From: Muricauda sp. SCSIO 64092
GTDB lineage: Bacteria; Bacteroidota; Bacteroidia; Flavobacteriales; Flavobacteriaceae
Length of the DNA stretch: 64,000 nucleotides
Assembly (NCBI RefSeq): GCF_023016285.1
Contig: NZ_CP095413.1
Location: 2,232,001-2,296,000, forward strand
Reading direction: 5' to 3'
The translations under genes and the position numbers were made by a program. The notes beneath the pieces were generated by a model, which saw only the letters and a list, made by a program, of their open reading frames with translations, did no database searches and was not told where the DNA came from. Positions 17,873-27,342 of this stretch are shown here, in pieces. Position 1 is the first letter of the stretch; each line of letters starts with the position of its first letter.

Positions 17873-20716
17873 ATGAAACTTTTCTTTGTTTTTCTCCTAT
17901 CCGCCGGCATCTGTTTTGCCCAGTCCACACCAACATCTAAAGAATCCATAATTGAGGCACTGCAACAAAAGTCGCAGATGGCCAAAAACTCTTTGGTCAA
18001 AAACCTCCCTTTACAAAATATTGGTCCTGCCGTAATGAGTGGCCGTGTGGTGGATTTGGACGTCAATCCCATGGATCCCACAGAATTTTATGTGGCCTAT
18101 GCCTCCGGCGGTCTTTGGCTGACCAAGGATAATGGAATCTCTTTTACCCCATTACTGGATAACAGTGATACCCAAAACATTGGAGACATTGCAGTGGATT
18201 GGAAAAGCAATACCATATGGGTAGGAACAGGGGAAAACAATGCTTCCCGTTCGAGTTATGCAGGAATTGGGATTTTAAAATCCGCCGATAACGGAAAAAA
18301 TTGGGAAAATATGGGCTTGCACGATTCCCAGCATATTGGTAGAATACTGGTTAATCCCAATAATCCAAATGAAGTGGTCGTTGGGGCTTCCGGACGGCTC
18401 TATTCCACAAATGGGGAACGTGGCATTTATAAAACCGCTGATGGTGGACAAACCTGGAAAAAAACACTTTTCATAAACGATGAAACAGGCATTATTGATG
18501 TAGCGCATGCCCCCAATAATTTCAACATCCAATACGCTGCAGCTTGGCAAAAGGATAGAAAGGCATGGAACTTTTTGGGAAATGGCGAAGGTTCCGGCAT
18601 TTACAAAAGCACTGATGGTGGGGAAAGCTGGACCTTGATCAGCACGGTGAACAGTGGTTTCCCTACCGGGGAAGGCGTAGGTAGAATAGGTTTGGCCGTT
18701 TTTGATGATACAACAGTTTATGCCGTACTTGACAATCAGGGCCGTAGGCTTCCAAAAAAGGAAAAAGAAACCCGTAAGGATGACCTGACCAAGGAAGATT
18801 TTAAAACCATGTCCATTGAAACCTTCCTGGCCCTGGAAAATAAAAAACTGAATGCTTTTTTAAAGACGAACAATTTTCAGGAGAAATATCGTGCTGAGAA
18901 TGTAAAGAACATGGTACGCGATGGTGCTGTTGCGCCCATTGATTTGGCCACGTATTTGGAAAATGCCAATTCCCAATTATTCGATACTCCCGTAATTGGT
19001 GCCGAGGTCTATAGAAGTGATGATGCTGGGAAAACGTGGAAAAAAATGAACGAGGATTACATAGATGATCTGTTTTATAGCTATGGTTACTACTTTGCGC
19101 AGATTAGGGTGGACCCTTCAGACAAGGACAAAATCTATCTGGCCGGAGTTCCTTTACTGCTTTCCGAGGATGGGGGAAACACCTTTACTTCCATTGGCAA
19201 GGAAAATGTCCATGTGGACCACCACTCCCTTTGGATCAATCCCAAAAAACCGGGGCACCTGATCAATGGGAATGATGGCGGGGTGAACATTACCTATAAT
19301 GACGGTGCGGTCTGGATGAAAAACAACTCTCCCAATGTAGGTCAGTTTTATGCCATCAATGTAGATAATAAAGAACCTTATAATGTCTATGGAGGATTGC
19401 AGGACAATGGGGTTTGGATGGGAGCCCACAACAGCACGAACAATAACGCATGGCATGGAACCGGAAAGAACCCTTGGCAACGGATATTGGGGGGCGATGG
19501 AATGCAGGTCCAAATCGATAGCAGAAATGCCAATACCGTCTACACGGGTTTTCAATTTGGGAATTACTTCCGTTTGGATCTGGCCACCAAAAAGAATACC
19601 CGGATACAGCCCAAACATGAGTTGGGGGAAGCCCCTTATCGCTTCAACTGGCAAACCCCGATCCTCTTGTCCAGCCACAATCAGGACATTCTCTATTTGG
19701 GGGGAAACAAATTGCACCGATCCATGAATCAAGGTGATGACTGGGAAACCATTTCCAAGGATCTAACGCAAGGGGGCAAAAAAGGCAACGTGGCCTATGG
19801 CACCCTAACCACCATTTCGGAATCCCCGTTTCAGTTTGGATTGTTGTATGTTGGGAGCGACGATGGATTGCTGCATATTTCCAAAAATGGCGGAGGAAGT
19901 TGGGAGAACATTTCCGGTGCCTTTCCCAAAGACCTATGGGTCAGCGAGGTGGTCGCCAGTGCCCACAAAAAAGAACGGGTTTACGCCACATTAAACGGAT
20001 ATCGCTGGGATGATTTCACGACCTACGTGTACCTTAGTGAGGACTATGGAAAAACCTGGAAAGCCATTTCAAAGGGAATTCCAATTTCCCCCGTAAATGC
20101 CCTGGTTGAAGATCCAAGCAATCAGGACCTCTTGTTTGTTGGCACGGACAACGGACTTTATGTTTCCTTTAATAGGGGTGAATCTTGGGAGTTGTTCCAA
20201 AATGGAATGCCCAATGTTGCGGTTCATGATCTGGTCATACAACCGAAAGCCAAGCATTTGTTGGTGGGTACGCACGGACGCAGTATTTACAAGGCAGACA
20301 TCCGTTCCCTGCAACAAATGACCACGGAAGCCCTTTCAAAACCCTTGGCGGTCTTTGAAGTTGGGGACATAAAACATTCCAAAGGATGGGGCAATAGTTG
20401 GAGTACTTGGGTAGAACCCAACATCCCAGGTCTGGATATTGCCTTTTATACGTCCAAGGCCGGAAATACTTCCGCTTCCATCAAAACCGTGGATGGAATT
20501 GAAGTGGGCTCAACCGAGTTGACTGCGGATAAGGGTCTGAACCTATTGTCCTATGATGTTGCCTTTAGCAAAGAAGGCAAAAAGGCTTTTTTGAGAAAGA
20601 ATAAGACCAAGTTGACAGCGGCAAAAAATGGAAAGACCTATTTGCCCAAAGGTGAATACATCATCGAACTTTCTGGCAACGGAGCCACCGAAAAAGTGGA
20701 ATTTAAAATTGAATAA
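17873..20716 (+). CDS. Secreted BNR / VPS10-sortilin-like beta-propeller protein
   Basis: A 947-residue exported protein. The ATG at 17873 gives the signal peptide MKLFFVFLLSAGICFAQ; the longer frame has no such start. The body is built from repeats of the BNR/Asp-box type, e.g. KSADNGKNWENM, KTADGGQTWKKT, KSTDGGESWTLI, RSDDAGKTWKKM and SEDYGKTWKAI, each with S/T-x-D-x-G-x-T/S-W. This is typical of the large sortilin/VPS10-like two-propeller proteins of Bacteroidota, often annotated as glycosyl hydrolases without proof. A C-terminal beta domain (about 850-947) follows. It may act in the periplasm or outside the cell on glycans or proteins. The stop overlaps the DUF2721 start by one base (TAATG). 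Confidence 0.85.
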   Translation: MKLFFVFLLSAGICFAQSTPTSKESIIEALQQKSQMAKNSLVKNLPLQNIGPAVMSGRVVDLDVNPMDPTEFYVAYASGGLWLTKDNGISFTPLLDNSDTQNIGDIAVDWKSNTIWVGTGENNASRSSYAGIGILKSADNGKNWENMGLHDSQHIGRILVNPNNPNEVVVGASGRLYSTNGERGIYKTADGGQTWKKTLFINDETGIIDVAHAPNNFNIQYAAAWQKDRKAWNFLGNGEGSGIYKSTDGGESWTLISTVNSGFPTGEGVGRIGLAVFDDTTVYAVLDNQGRRLPKKEKETRKDDLTKEDFKTMSIETFLALENKKLNAFLKTNNFQEKYRAENVKNMVRDGAVAPIDLATYLENANSQLFDTPVIGAEVYRSDDAGKTWKKMNEDYIDDLFYSYGYYFAQIRVDPSDKDKIYLAGVPLLLSEDGGNTFTSIGKENVHVDHHSLWINPKKPGHLINGNDGGVNITYNDGAVWMKNNSPNVGQFYAINVDNKEPYNVYGGLQDNGVWMGAHNSTNNNAWHGTGKNPWQRILGGDGMQVQIDSRNANTVYTGFQFGNYFRLDLATKKNTRIQPKHELGEAPYRFNWQTPILLSSHNQDILYLGGNKLHRSMNQGDDWETISKDLTQGGKKGNVAYGTLTTISESPFQFGLLYVGSDDGLLHISKNGGGSWENISGAFPKDLWVSEVVASAHKKERVYATLNGYRWDDFTTYVYLSEDYGKTWKAISKGIPISPVNALVEDPSNQDLLFVGTDNGLYVSFNRGESWELFQNGMPNVAVHDLVIQPKAKHLLVGTHGRSIYKADIRSLQQMTTEALSKPLAVFEVGDIKHSKGWGNSWSTWVEPNIPGLDIAFYTSKAGNTSASIKTVDGIEVGSTELTADKGLNLLSYDVAFSKEGKKAFLRKNKTKLTAAKNGKTYLPKGEYIIELSGNGATEKVEFKIE

Positions 20717-21105
20717 TGCAACTTACCCTTACCATTCCGGCCTTATTATTTCCCGCGGTCTCCTTGACCATGCTTGCCTACAACGCACGTTATTTGGCCA
20801 TTGCGGCATTGATTCGGCAGTTACACAAGCAATTTGAGGAAACGCAGGACAGTCCTTTAAAGCGTCAAATAGAATCGCTTCGAAAACGTCTCAATATCAT
20901 TAAGAACATGCAGGCCACTGCCATAGGAAGCTTTTTATTGGCTGCAATTTCCATGTTTTTAATCTATGTGGAAATGAATGTCTTCGCCAACATCATTTTT
21001 GGAATTAGTTTGATTTTATTAATGATGTCCCTGGTCCTGTCCCTTATTGAAGTGCAGTTATCCACCAAGGCCCTTGGTATTCAGCTAAAAAAGATGGAAA
21101 GCTAG
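20716..21105 (+). CDS. DUF2721 membrane protein
   Basis: A 129-residue inner-membrane protein. It has an N-terminal hydrophobic helix (about 5-22), a charged cytoplasmic helix with IRQLHKQFEETQDSP and RQIESLRKRLNIIKNM, then two more hydrophobic helices (about 73-90 and 94-115). This matches DUF2721, whose members begin with ISL-M-AYNARYLALAALIR-type sequence. The function is unknown. Translation is coupled to the upstream propeller gene by a one-base overlap (TAATG), an arrangement suggesting the two are used together. Confidence 0.8.
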   Translation: MQLTLTIPALLFPAVSLTMLAYNARYLAIAALIRQLHKQFEETQDSPLKRQIESLRKRLNIIKNMQATAIGSFLLAAISMFLIYVEMNVFANIIFGISLILLMMSLVLSLIEVQLSTKALGIQLKKMES

Positions 21106-21202
21106 GCGGTATTGTCCGGACTTAATTTAAACTTAATGCCCTTATGACCATTGTATGGGCGTTGAGTAGTATTTTTAACGAATCAATCCTAAACTGAATA
21201 CC

Positions 21203-21892
21203 ATGAAAAAAGCTGTTTTTTTTATTGCGGCCACATTATTCTTTGTCTCAAATCATTTATTTGCACAAACAGAAAAAGGAAGAACCCTAATCGCCATTTC
21301 CTCTGCCTTGGGCAACAATGGAGGAGATACCGGTCTATCTTTTTCCAGTTCAAAAATCAAGGCCGATGATTTTGAGTCGGATGGCACCAATAGTTTTAGC
21401 TTTAACCTATCCCCGAGACTTGGTTATTTCATCACGAACGATTTGGCCGTAGGTTTAGAACTGACCTATTCGTTCTTACGTTTTGAAAATCCAGGATTTC
21501 AAGGCTTTGGTAGTAGTGAAACCAAAATCAATCAATATACTGGTGGTCCATTTATCCGCTATTATTTTAAGGGTGAAAAAATAAGACCGATCATTGAGGG
21601 CGGGTTATCCTTTGGAAGGAGCACCAATACTGATGAAGGAGCGAATCCGGTTGATGGTGGGGATTTGGAATTTAGTTCAAATCTATTTTCATTTGGTGGC
21701 GGTGCAGGATTAGCGGTTTCCTTGGGAGATCATGTCAGTTTTGATGCACTATTGGTTTATTTAAATTCCCAGGTTAAGCCCACGGATAACAATGACAGCA
21801 ACTTACGTTCCATAGTGAGTGCTTTTAGTCTAAGGCTTGGCTTTTCCATTTATCTGGGGAAATCGACCAAACAACGTGTGGATGACCAATAG
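21203..21892 (+). CDS. Porin-like outer-membrane beta-barrel protein
   Basis: A 229-residue protein with a signal peptide (MKKAVFFIAATLFFVSNHLFAQ). Alternating strand segments (YFITNDLAVGLELTYSFLRF, YTGGPFIRYYF, RPIIEGGLSFG, SFGGGAGLAVSLGDHVSFDALLVY) end in LRLGFSIYL, the form of a small 8-10-stranded outer-membrane barrel (OMP_b-brl type). The ligand or role is unknown; such proteins are commonly structural or non-specific channels. It is preceded by about 100 bases of AT-rich DNA and stands alone. The tail KSTKQRVDDQ after the last strand is slightly unusual because most barrels end on the final aromatic residue. Confidence 0.75.
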   Translation: MKKAVFFIAATLFFVSNHLFAQTEKGRTLIAISSALGNNGGDTGLSFSSSKIKADDFESDGTNSFSFNLSPRLGYFITNDLAVGLELTYSFLRFENPGFQGFGSSETKINQYTGGPFIRYYFKGEKIRPIIEGGLSFGRSTNTDEGANPVDGGDLEFSSNLFSFGGGAGLAVSLGDHVSFDALLVYLNSQVKPTDNNDSNLRSIVSAFSLRLGFSIYLGKSTKQRVDDQ

Positions 21893-22091
21893 GGGTTAAG
21901 GGGCCACAAACCGATTCTTTTTGGAAAAAACCTTACACCACTGGCAAAAAGGGAGTATTTCTTACTCTGCAAAATTGTATTGTGAACAGGTAAAATAAGA
22001 TTTTTCCTTACCATGGCCTTACCAATTCTTACTGTAAAATTTTAGAATTATTGTTACTTTTAAAGCTCCAACTCAACTAATACTTTTTGTC

Positions 22092-22547
22092 ATGAAAAGG
22101 GTAAAAGATATTCCCTTTTTTAAAAATATCAAGGAGATAAGGGAATATCAATTTGGTACATTCTACTTTTTTGATGGCCTCGTCATTTCCGAAATCAATG
22201 AGGGAATAACCTTCGGGTGGGATATGGCGCAAAAGGCAATCAATGCTGCCAGGGAGGTATTTGGTGAAGATATGCCCATTGCCTACATCTCCAATAGGGT
22301 AAACGCCTACCATGTAGTTCCCACGGACTGGTCAAAGTTTTACAAAAATCGGAACCAACTTGTCTTTTATTCGGTCGTGGGAAATACCAAAGGCAGTTTT
22401 GCCAGTCTTGTTATGGAACGGATGTTCTTCAAAAACTCCATCAAAAAATTTACCGATTTGGAAAAGGCCATTGAGTGGAGCCTTAAGAAGAGTGAAATGC
22501 ACCATAAAAAAACGGCGGCAAAACGCAACAATTATCTTCCCACATGA
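22092..22547 (+). CDS. SpoIIAA/STAS-like hypothetical protein
   Basis: A 151-residue soluble protein without a signal peptide. The pattern (a strand YFFDGLVISEINEGI, helix AQKAINAAREVFG, strand PIAYISNRVNAY, then VFYSVVGNTKGSFASLVMERMFF and a helical tail IKKFTDLEKAIEWSLKK) is that of a family widespread in Flavobacteriaceae with a predicted SpoIIAA/STAS-like fold. The biochemical role is unknown. Its 3' end overlaps the converging desuccinylase-like gene by 16 bases. The basic tail KKTAAKRNN is not part of the fold. Confidence 0.65.
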   Translation: MKRVKDIPFFKNIKEIREYQFGTFYFFDGLVISEINEGITFGWDMAQKAINAAREVFGEDMPIAYISNRVNAYHVVPTDWSKFYKNRNQLVFYSVVGNTKGSFASLVMERMFFKNSIKKFTDLEKAIEWSLKKSEMHHKKTAAKRNNYLPT

Positions 22548-23485
22548 AATAAGGCATCACCTTGATTTACCACGGCCTGGTGATTGATACAGATGACATG
22601 GCCATCAAACGGGGCTTTTATTTTTTTGTGTTTTTTGGCATAGGTGTCCGTTACCATACCCAATAACTGTCCCTTTTTCATTCGTTTTCCATTCTTGATT
22701 TCCGGTATGAACATCCCTGCCCAGGGCGCTCGCAACCATTTTCGGTATTCCAATGAAATGGATTGGATTTGTTCGGGTTTGTCCGACAACATCTCCAATC
22801 CGAACAGTACATTTTTAATCCCCTTGATGCCAATCTCAATGGCACTTTCATCAAAACGCATGCTTTCCCCAGCTTCATACACGGCAATGGGTTTCCCGAG
22901 TTTATGGGCAGCCTTTCTGAACGAACCTGAAATAAGGTTGGAAGCGAAAGCGAACGGGGCATTGAACAGCATGGCCAACTTTAAACTCATTTCATCCCCT
23001 TCGGTATAGCGCATTTGGGGAAAATTATGGCGCTGGCCCCCACCCGTATGCAGATCCAATCCAAAATCGATTTGAGGTAAAATCTCCTGAGTATAATGAT
23101 AGGCAATCCTACTGGCCAGTGATCCCGTTTTGGTGCCGGGAAAGCTTCGGTTTACATCTTTACCGTCCGGAACATCCCGTGAAAAATGGATGAAGCCAAA
23201 AACATTTAGGATGGGGACTACAATTGCCGCTCCCTTACTAATGTTTAAATCCCTATTTTCCAGCATTCGGCGTAGGGTCTCCACGCCATTGATCTCATCC
23301 CCGTGGAGCCCTGCCTGTAGCAATACCGTTGGTCCTTTCTTTTTGGCGTTGAATACATGAACAGGGATATCGATTAAGGTTCCGGTGGGCAATCGGGCAA
23401 TTTCTATCCTGAGCAGTTTGTTTTGCCCGGGCGCAACGGAGTCCCCATTGATGGTTATGGTCCTATTTTCTTCTTCGAAATGCAT
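22532..23485 (-). CDS. Succinylglutamate desuccinylase / aspartoacylase-family metallohydrolase
   Basis: A 317-residue zinc amidohydrolase/carboxypeptidase-fold protein using the ATG at 23485 (MHFEEENRTITING); two earlier starts would overlap rimK more. Zinc ligands are visible in LLQAGLHGDEING (His and Glu) and LDLHTGGGQRHN (His). VNRSFPGTKTGSLASRIAY carries the substrate-binding Asn-Arg and is characteristic of the family. The C-terminal beta domain (about 255-317, ending HQAVVNQGDALFHV) is of the biotinyl-like type. Real substrates are unknown. The gene overlaps the 3' end of rimK by 23 bases, suggesting it removes or trims what RimK adds. Confidence 0.85.
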   Translation of the reverse strand: MHFEEENRTITINGDSVAPGQNKLLRIEIARLPTGTLIDIPVHVFNAKKKGPTVLLQAGLHGDEINGVETLRRMLENRDLNISKGAAIVVPILNVFGFIHFSRDVPDGKDVNRSFPGTKTGSLASRIAYHYTQEILPQIDFGLDLHTGGGQRHNFPQMRYTEGDEMSLKLAMLFNAPFAFASNLISGSFRKAAHKLGKPIAVYEAGESMRFDESAIEIGIKGIKNVLFGLEMLSDKPEQIQSISLEYRKWLRAPWAGMFIPEIKNGKRMKKGQLLGMVTDTYAKKHKKIKAPFDGHVICINHQAVVNQGDALFHVGR

Positions 23486-24353
23486 TCCTTTCCACAAATT
23501 GAACAATATGTTTGGCGACATTGACCCCACTGGCCCCCTCAATTCCCTTAAGTCCAGGGGACGCATTGACCTCGATTAAAACAGGGCCCTTTTTTGACCG
23601 CATTAAGTCTACCCCGGCAACACCCAATCCCAAGTATCTGGCAGCATCCAATGCAATATGTTGTTCCTTTTTGGTAATCTGGGCGACCTCCGTGTCCCCC
23701 CCTCTATGTACATTGGAACGAAATTCGTCCAGATCACTCTTCCGTTTCATTGCGGCAACCACCTTATTGCCCACAACAATGATCCGAATGTCTTCACCAT
23801 TGGCCTCTTCAATATATTGTTGTAGCAGTATACTGGTATCCATTTTGTAAAAGGTATCTATAATGGACTTGGCCGATTTTTTACTTTCCGCCAAAATTAC
23901 ACCAAGGCCTTGGGTACCCTCCTGAAGTTTGATCACCACGGGAGGACCGCCCAATAATCGAATCTGGTCTTCAATGTTGTTGGGATTTATGGAGAACAGG
24001 GTCTCCGGTATGGGAATTCCCTTTCGCGCCATAATCTGGAGGGTGCGTACTTTGTTTCTGGCCCTTGTAATTCCCAACGAACGGGCCGTACTAAAAACCC
24101 CGTTCATTTCAAATTGCTTTACAATGGCGGAACCATGTTTGGTGACCTTGGCCCCTATTCTGGGAATAACGGCATCAAATTCATGGGTAATATCCTCTTC
24201 CCCAATAAAAATCTTGGGCTTTCCCTCTCCAAGTTTTACGGAACACTTGGTATGGTCTATCAATTCCACATAATGACCCAGTTGCTGAGCCTCTTGGACT
24301 ATTCTTCTTGTAGAATGCACATTAAGGCTTACAGAGAGGATAGCAATATTCAT
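23463..24353 (-). CDS. rimK: RimK-type ATP-grasp amino acid ligase
   Basis: A 296-residue cytoplasmic ligase using the ATG at 24353 (MNIAILSVSLN); the frame extends 10 codons further. E. coli RimK adds glutamates to ribosomal protein S6 and makes poly-glutamate; the target here is not known. Visible are the N-terminal domain (VIPRIGAKVTKHGSAIVKQFE), the ATP-grasp loop VVIKLQEGTQGLGVIL, the GEDIRIIVVGNKVVAAMKR strand, the RSNVHRGG loop and VLIEVNASPGLKGIEGASG with the Mg-binding E and N. All catalytic landmarks are intact. The next gene on the same strand is an overlapping aspartoacylase-like hydrolase. Confidence 0.9.
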   Translation of the reverse strand: MNIAILSVSLNVHSTRRIVQEAQQLGHYVELIDHTKCSVKLGEGKPKIFIGEEDITHEFDAVIPRIGAKVTKHGSAIVKQFEMNGVFSTARSLGITRARNKVRTLQIMARKGIPIPETLFSINPNNIEDQIRLLGGPPVVIKLQEGTQGLGVILAESKKSAKSIIDTFYKMDTSILLQQYIEEANGEDIRIIVVGNKVVAAMKRKSDLDEFRSNVHRGGDTEVAQITKKEQHIALDAARYLGLGVAGVDLMRSKKGPVLIEVNASPGLKGIEGASGVNVAKHIVQFVERNAFRRRK

Positions 24354-24553
24354 TCGCCGGTTACCCATTAAGTTAGGCTTCAATATCGGTCAAAAAATAG
24401 AGTTAATGAAAGACTTCAAGAATTAAAATGCGCCAAGAACAAAAAAAATGTCTAAGCTTTCCCCCAATATTTTGTAAAAATCCACCGCAACGTCAAACGC
24501 TTTCAAATCTTGCTTATAACGCTTCTAAATAAGGTTGGGTGATTGTTAGAAAC

Positions 24554-24584
24554 TTGTTAAAAACTTGACCTTGCCGTAAATTTG
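24554..24584 (+). promoter_or_regulatory. Promoter of sdhCAB (TTG-N20-TAAATTTG)
   Basis: TTG at 24554-24556 and TAAATTTG at 24577-24584 are 20 bases apart, matching the Bacteroidota promoter consensus. The predicted transcript would start about 8 bases on, giving a very short leader before the sdhC ATG at 24602. Confidence 0.7.
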
Positions 24585-24601
24585 TAGAAAACCTTAAACT
24601 A

Positions 24602-25270
24602 ATGAGCGGACTTATAAAATCTTCGCTGGCCCGAAAATATGTGATGGCACTTTCGGGTCTTTTTTTGGTCATATTTTTAGTGCTCCACGTAACCATCAAC
24701 CTGGCCTCGGTGATTTCTCCCGATTTTTTTAATGAAGCTTCCCATTTTATGGGTTACAATCCTTTGGTGCAGTTTCTTATGCAGCCCATCCTTATCGCCG
24801 GAGTGATCGTACACTTTGTGATGGGTTTTGTGCTGGAAATCCAAAACAAAAGGGCAAGGGGCATCAGTTACGTAAAGTTCCAGGGAAGTGCAAATGCACC
24901 TTGGGTATCCCGAAATATGATCTATAGCGGTCTGGTTGTTCTCGCCTTTTTAGGACTGCATTTTTACGATTTCTGGATCCATGAAATGGCGTACAAATAT
25001 GTAGAGGTCAATCCAGAAGATCCCACTCGTTATTATGCGGAGACCGTGGAAAAATTTGCCCCGATCTGGAGGACCGTACTCTATGTGATATCCTTTGTGC
25101 TTTTAAGTTTGCACTTATGGCACGGATTTGCATCCTCTTTCCAGTCCATGGGCGTAAACAACAAATACACCCCCGGTATCAAAAAATTTGCTCAGGCTTT
25201 TGCCGTGGTGGTTCCCTTAGCTTTTGCCTTTATCGCTATTTACCACCATCTTAACCCAATAACACATTAG
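24602..25270 (+). CDS. sdhC: Succinate dehydrogenase cytochrome b subunit
   Basis: A 222-residue inner-membrane subunit of complex II that anchors SdhAB, binds haem and passes electrons to menaquinone. About five transmembrane helices are seen (near 17-37, 60-80, 100-120, 150-175, 190-212). His residues in the helices are placed for a di-haem type-B anchor: [40 protein letters not shown]. The single fused anchor, instead of SdhC plus SdhD, is typical of Bacteroidota and epsilonproteobacterial type-B enzymes. The start [22 protein letters not shown] is standard. sdhA follows after 4 bases. Confidence 0.95.
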   Translation: MSGLIKSSLARKYVMALSGLFLVIFLVLHVTINLASVISPDFFNEASHFMGYNPLVQFLMQPILIAGVIVHFVMGFVLEIQNKRARGISYVKFQGSANAPWVSRNMIYSGLVVLAFLGLHFYDFWIHEMAYKYVEVNPEDPTRYYAETVEKFAPIWRTVLYVISFVLLSLHLWHGFASSFQSMGVNNKYTPGIKKFAQAFAVVVPLAFAFIAIYHHLNPITH

Positions 25271-25274
25271 AATT

Positions 25275-27278
25275 ATGGCAGTATTGGAATCCAAAGTTCC
25301 ATCAGGCCCTTTGGCCGATAAATGGACAAAACATAAAAACGAAATCGACCTTGTCAATCCTGCGAACAAACGTAATATAGATATCATTGTTGTGGGGACC
25401 GGACTTGCCGGGGGTTCGGCCGCAGCTACCTTGGCAGAGCTTGGATACAATGTAAAAACATTTTGCTACCAAGATTCCCCAAGACGTGCACATTCCATTG
25501 CCGCTCAAGGTGGCGTCAACGCAGCCAAGAATTATCAAGGTGACGGAGATAGTGTGTACCGTTTGTTCTATGATACCGTTAAAGGTGGTGACTACCGCTC
25601 CAGGGAGGCCAATGTCTACAGACTCGCGGAGGTTTCCACCAATATCATCGATCAATGCGTGGCACAAGGAGTCCCTTTTGCCCGTGAATACGGTGGTCTT
25701 TTGGACAACCGTTCTTTTGGGGGGGTACTGGTATCCAGAACTTTTTATGCCAAGGGACAGACCGGACAACAATTGCTATTGGGGGCCTACGCCGCCATGA
25801 ACCGTCAAATACACCGTGGTAAGATAAAATCCTATACGCGTCATGAAATGTTGGATGTCGTCCTTGTTGATGGTAAGGCCAGGGGCATCATTGCCCGGAA
25901 CCTCGTGACCGGGGAAATCGAAAGACATGCTGCCCATGCAGTCATATTGGCCACCGGGGGTTATGGAAATTTATTCTTCCTTTCCACCTATGCCATGGGA
26001 GCCAATGTAATGGCCGCTTGGAAAGCCCATAAAAAAGGAGCCCATTTTGCAAACCCATGTTTTACGCAAATCCACCCGACCTGTATTCCCGTCTCCGGTG
26101 ACCATCAATCGAAATTGACCCTGATGTCGGAATCCTTACGGAACGATGGGCGTATTTGGGTCCCTGCCAAGAAGGAAGATGCGGAAGCTATCCGTGCTGG
26201 CCAATTGAAACCTACAGAAATCAAAGAGGAGGATAGGGATTATTATTTGGAACGCCGATATCCCGCCTTCGGAAACCTGGTTCCCAGGGACGTGGCCTCC
26301 AGGGCAGCCAAGGAACGCTGTGACGCCGGATATGGGGTGAATAAAACCGGAGAGGCCGTTTATCTGGACTTTGATGCCGCCATTATGCGGTACGGTCGCG
26401 AAAAGGCATTGACTTCCGGAATGAAGAATCCCGATGATGCCACAGTTAGAAAATTAGGTGAGGAAGTGGTAGAGGCCAAATATGGTAACCTCTTCCAGAT
26501 GTACGAAAAGATTGTGGACCAAAATCCCTACAAAACCCCAATGATGATCTATCCCGCGGTACACTATACCATGGGCGGACTTTGGGTGGATTACAATTTA
26601 ATGACGACCATCCCGGGCTGTTATGCTGCCGGAGAGGCCAACTTTAGTGATCATGGGGCCAACCGATTGGGAGCTTCGGCCCTAATGCAAGGTTTGGCAG
26701 ATGGTTATTTTGTATTGCCTTACACCATAGGGGATTATCTGAGTGATGATATTAGGACCGGACCCATATCCTCCGATAGTCCGGAATTTGACGAAGCCGA
26801 ACAGAACGTCCGAGACCGAATACACAAACTAATGTCCGCCAACGGCATTCATTCCGTAGATTATTATCACAAGAAACTGGGTAAAATCATGTGGAACAAG
26901 TGTGGTATGGCACGTAACGCGAAGGATTTGAAAGAGGCTATCAAAGAAATCTCCGAATTGCGAAAGGACTTTTGGGAAAATGTAAAGGTTACCGGAAAGG
27001 CGGAAGCCAAAAACCAGGAACTGGAAAAAGCGGGACGTGTGGCAGATTTCCTGGAGTTGGGTGAACTATTCGCCATGGATGCGCTGCATCGGAATGAATC
27101 TTGCGGTGGTCACTTTAGGGAAGAATACCAAACCCCTGAAGGGGAAGCATTGCGAGACGACAAAAACTTTAAATATGTTGCTTCCTGGGAATACAAAGGG
27201 GACCCAAGCAAGTCCGAGCTGCATAAAGAAGATTTGGTCTACGAAAACATTGAAGTTAAAACAAGAAGTTATAAATAG
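25275..27278 (+). CDS. sdhA: Succinate dehydrogenase flavoprotein subunit
   Basis: A 667-residue flavoprotein oxidising succinate to fumarate. The FAD Rossmann motif [18 protein letters not shown] starts near residue 40. H73 in [11 protein letters not shown] is the His that carries covalent [20 protein letters not shown] and FTQIHPTC lie in the FAD/capping region, [22 protein letters not shown] contains the catalytic Arg, and the late [12 protein letters not shown] and [17 protein letters not shown] segments are present. Length fits type-B enzymes. It sits between sdhC and sdhB; a 64-base gap with an inverted repeat separates it from sdhB. Confidence 0.96.
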   Translation: MAVLESKVPSGPLADKWTKHKNEIDLVNPANKRNIDIIVVGTGLAGGSAAATLAELGYNVKTFCYQDSPRRAHSIAAQGGVNAAKNYQGDGDSVYRLFYDTVKGGDYRSREANVYRLAEVSTNIIDQCVAQGVPFAREYGGLLDNRSFGGVLVSRTFYAKGQTGQQLLLGAYAAMNRQIHRGKIKSYTRHEMLDVVLVDGKARGIIARNLVTGEIERHAAHAVILATGGYGNLFFLSTYAMGANVMAAWKAHKKGAHFANPCFTQIHPTCIPVSGDHQSKLTLMSESLRNDGRIWVPAKKEDAEAIRAGQLKPTEIKEEDRDYYLERRYPAFGNLVPRDVASRAAKERCDAGYGVNKTGEAVYLDFDAAIMRYGREKALTSGMKNPDDATVRKLGEEVVEAKYGNLFQMYEKIVDQNPYKTPMMIYPAVHYTMGGLWVDYNLMTTIPGCYAAGEANFSDHGANRLGASALMQGLADGYFVLPYTIGDYLSDDIRTGPISSDSPEFDEAEQNVRDRIHKLMSANGIHSVDYYHKKLGKIMWNKCGMARNAKDLKEAIKEISELRKDFWENVKVTGKAEAKNQELEKAGRVADFLELGELFAMDALHRNESCGGHFREEYQTPEGEALRDDKNFKYVASWEYKGDPSKSELHKEDLVYENIEVKTRSYK

Positions 27279-27284
27279 TTCACA

Positions 27285-27312
27285 GTTGTTGGTTGATGGT
27301 TAACCCAACAAC
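27285..27312. repeat. Inverted repeat between sdhA and sdhB
   Basis: GTTGTTGG (27285-27292) pairs with CCAACAAC (27305-27312) around a 12-base loop. It is followed by CAACGAGCAACGGACAAC, a heptamer-like run. The hairpin lies inside the sdh operon, where it may affect message stability or the ratio of subunits. Confidence 0.6.
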
Positions 27313-27342
27313 GAGCAACGGACAACAAGAAACTAAATAGCT

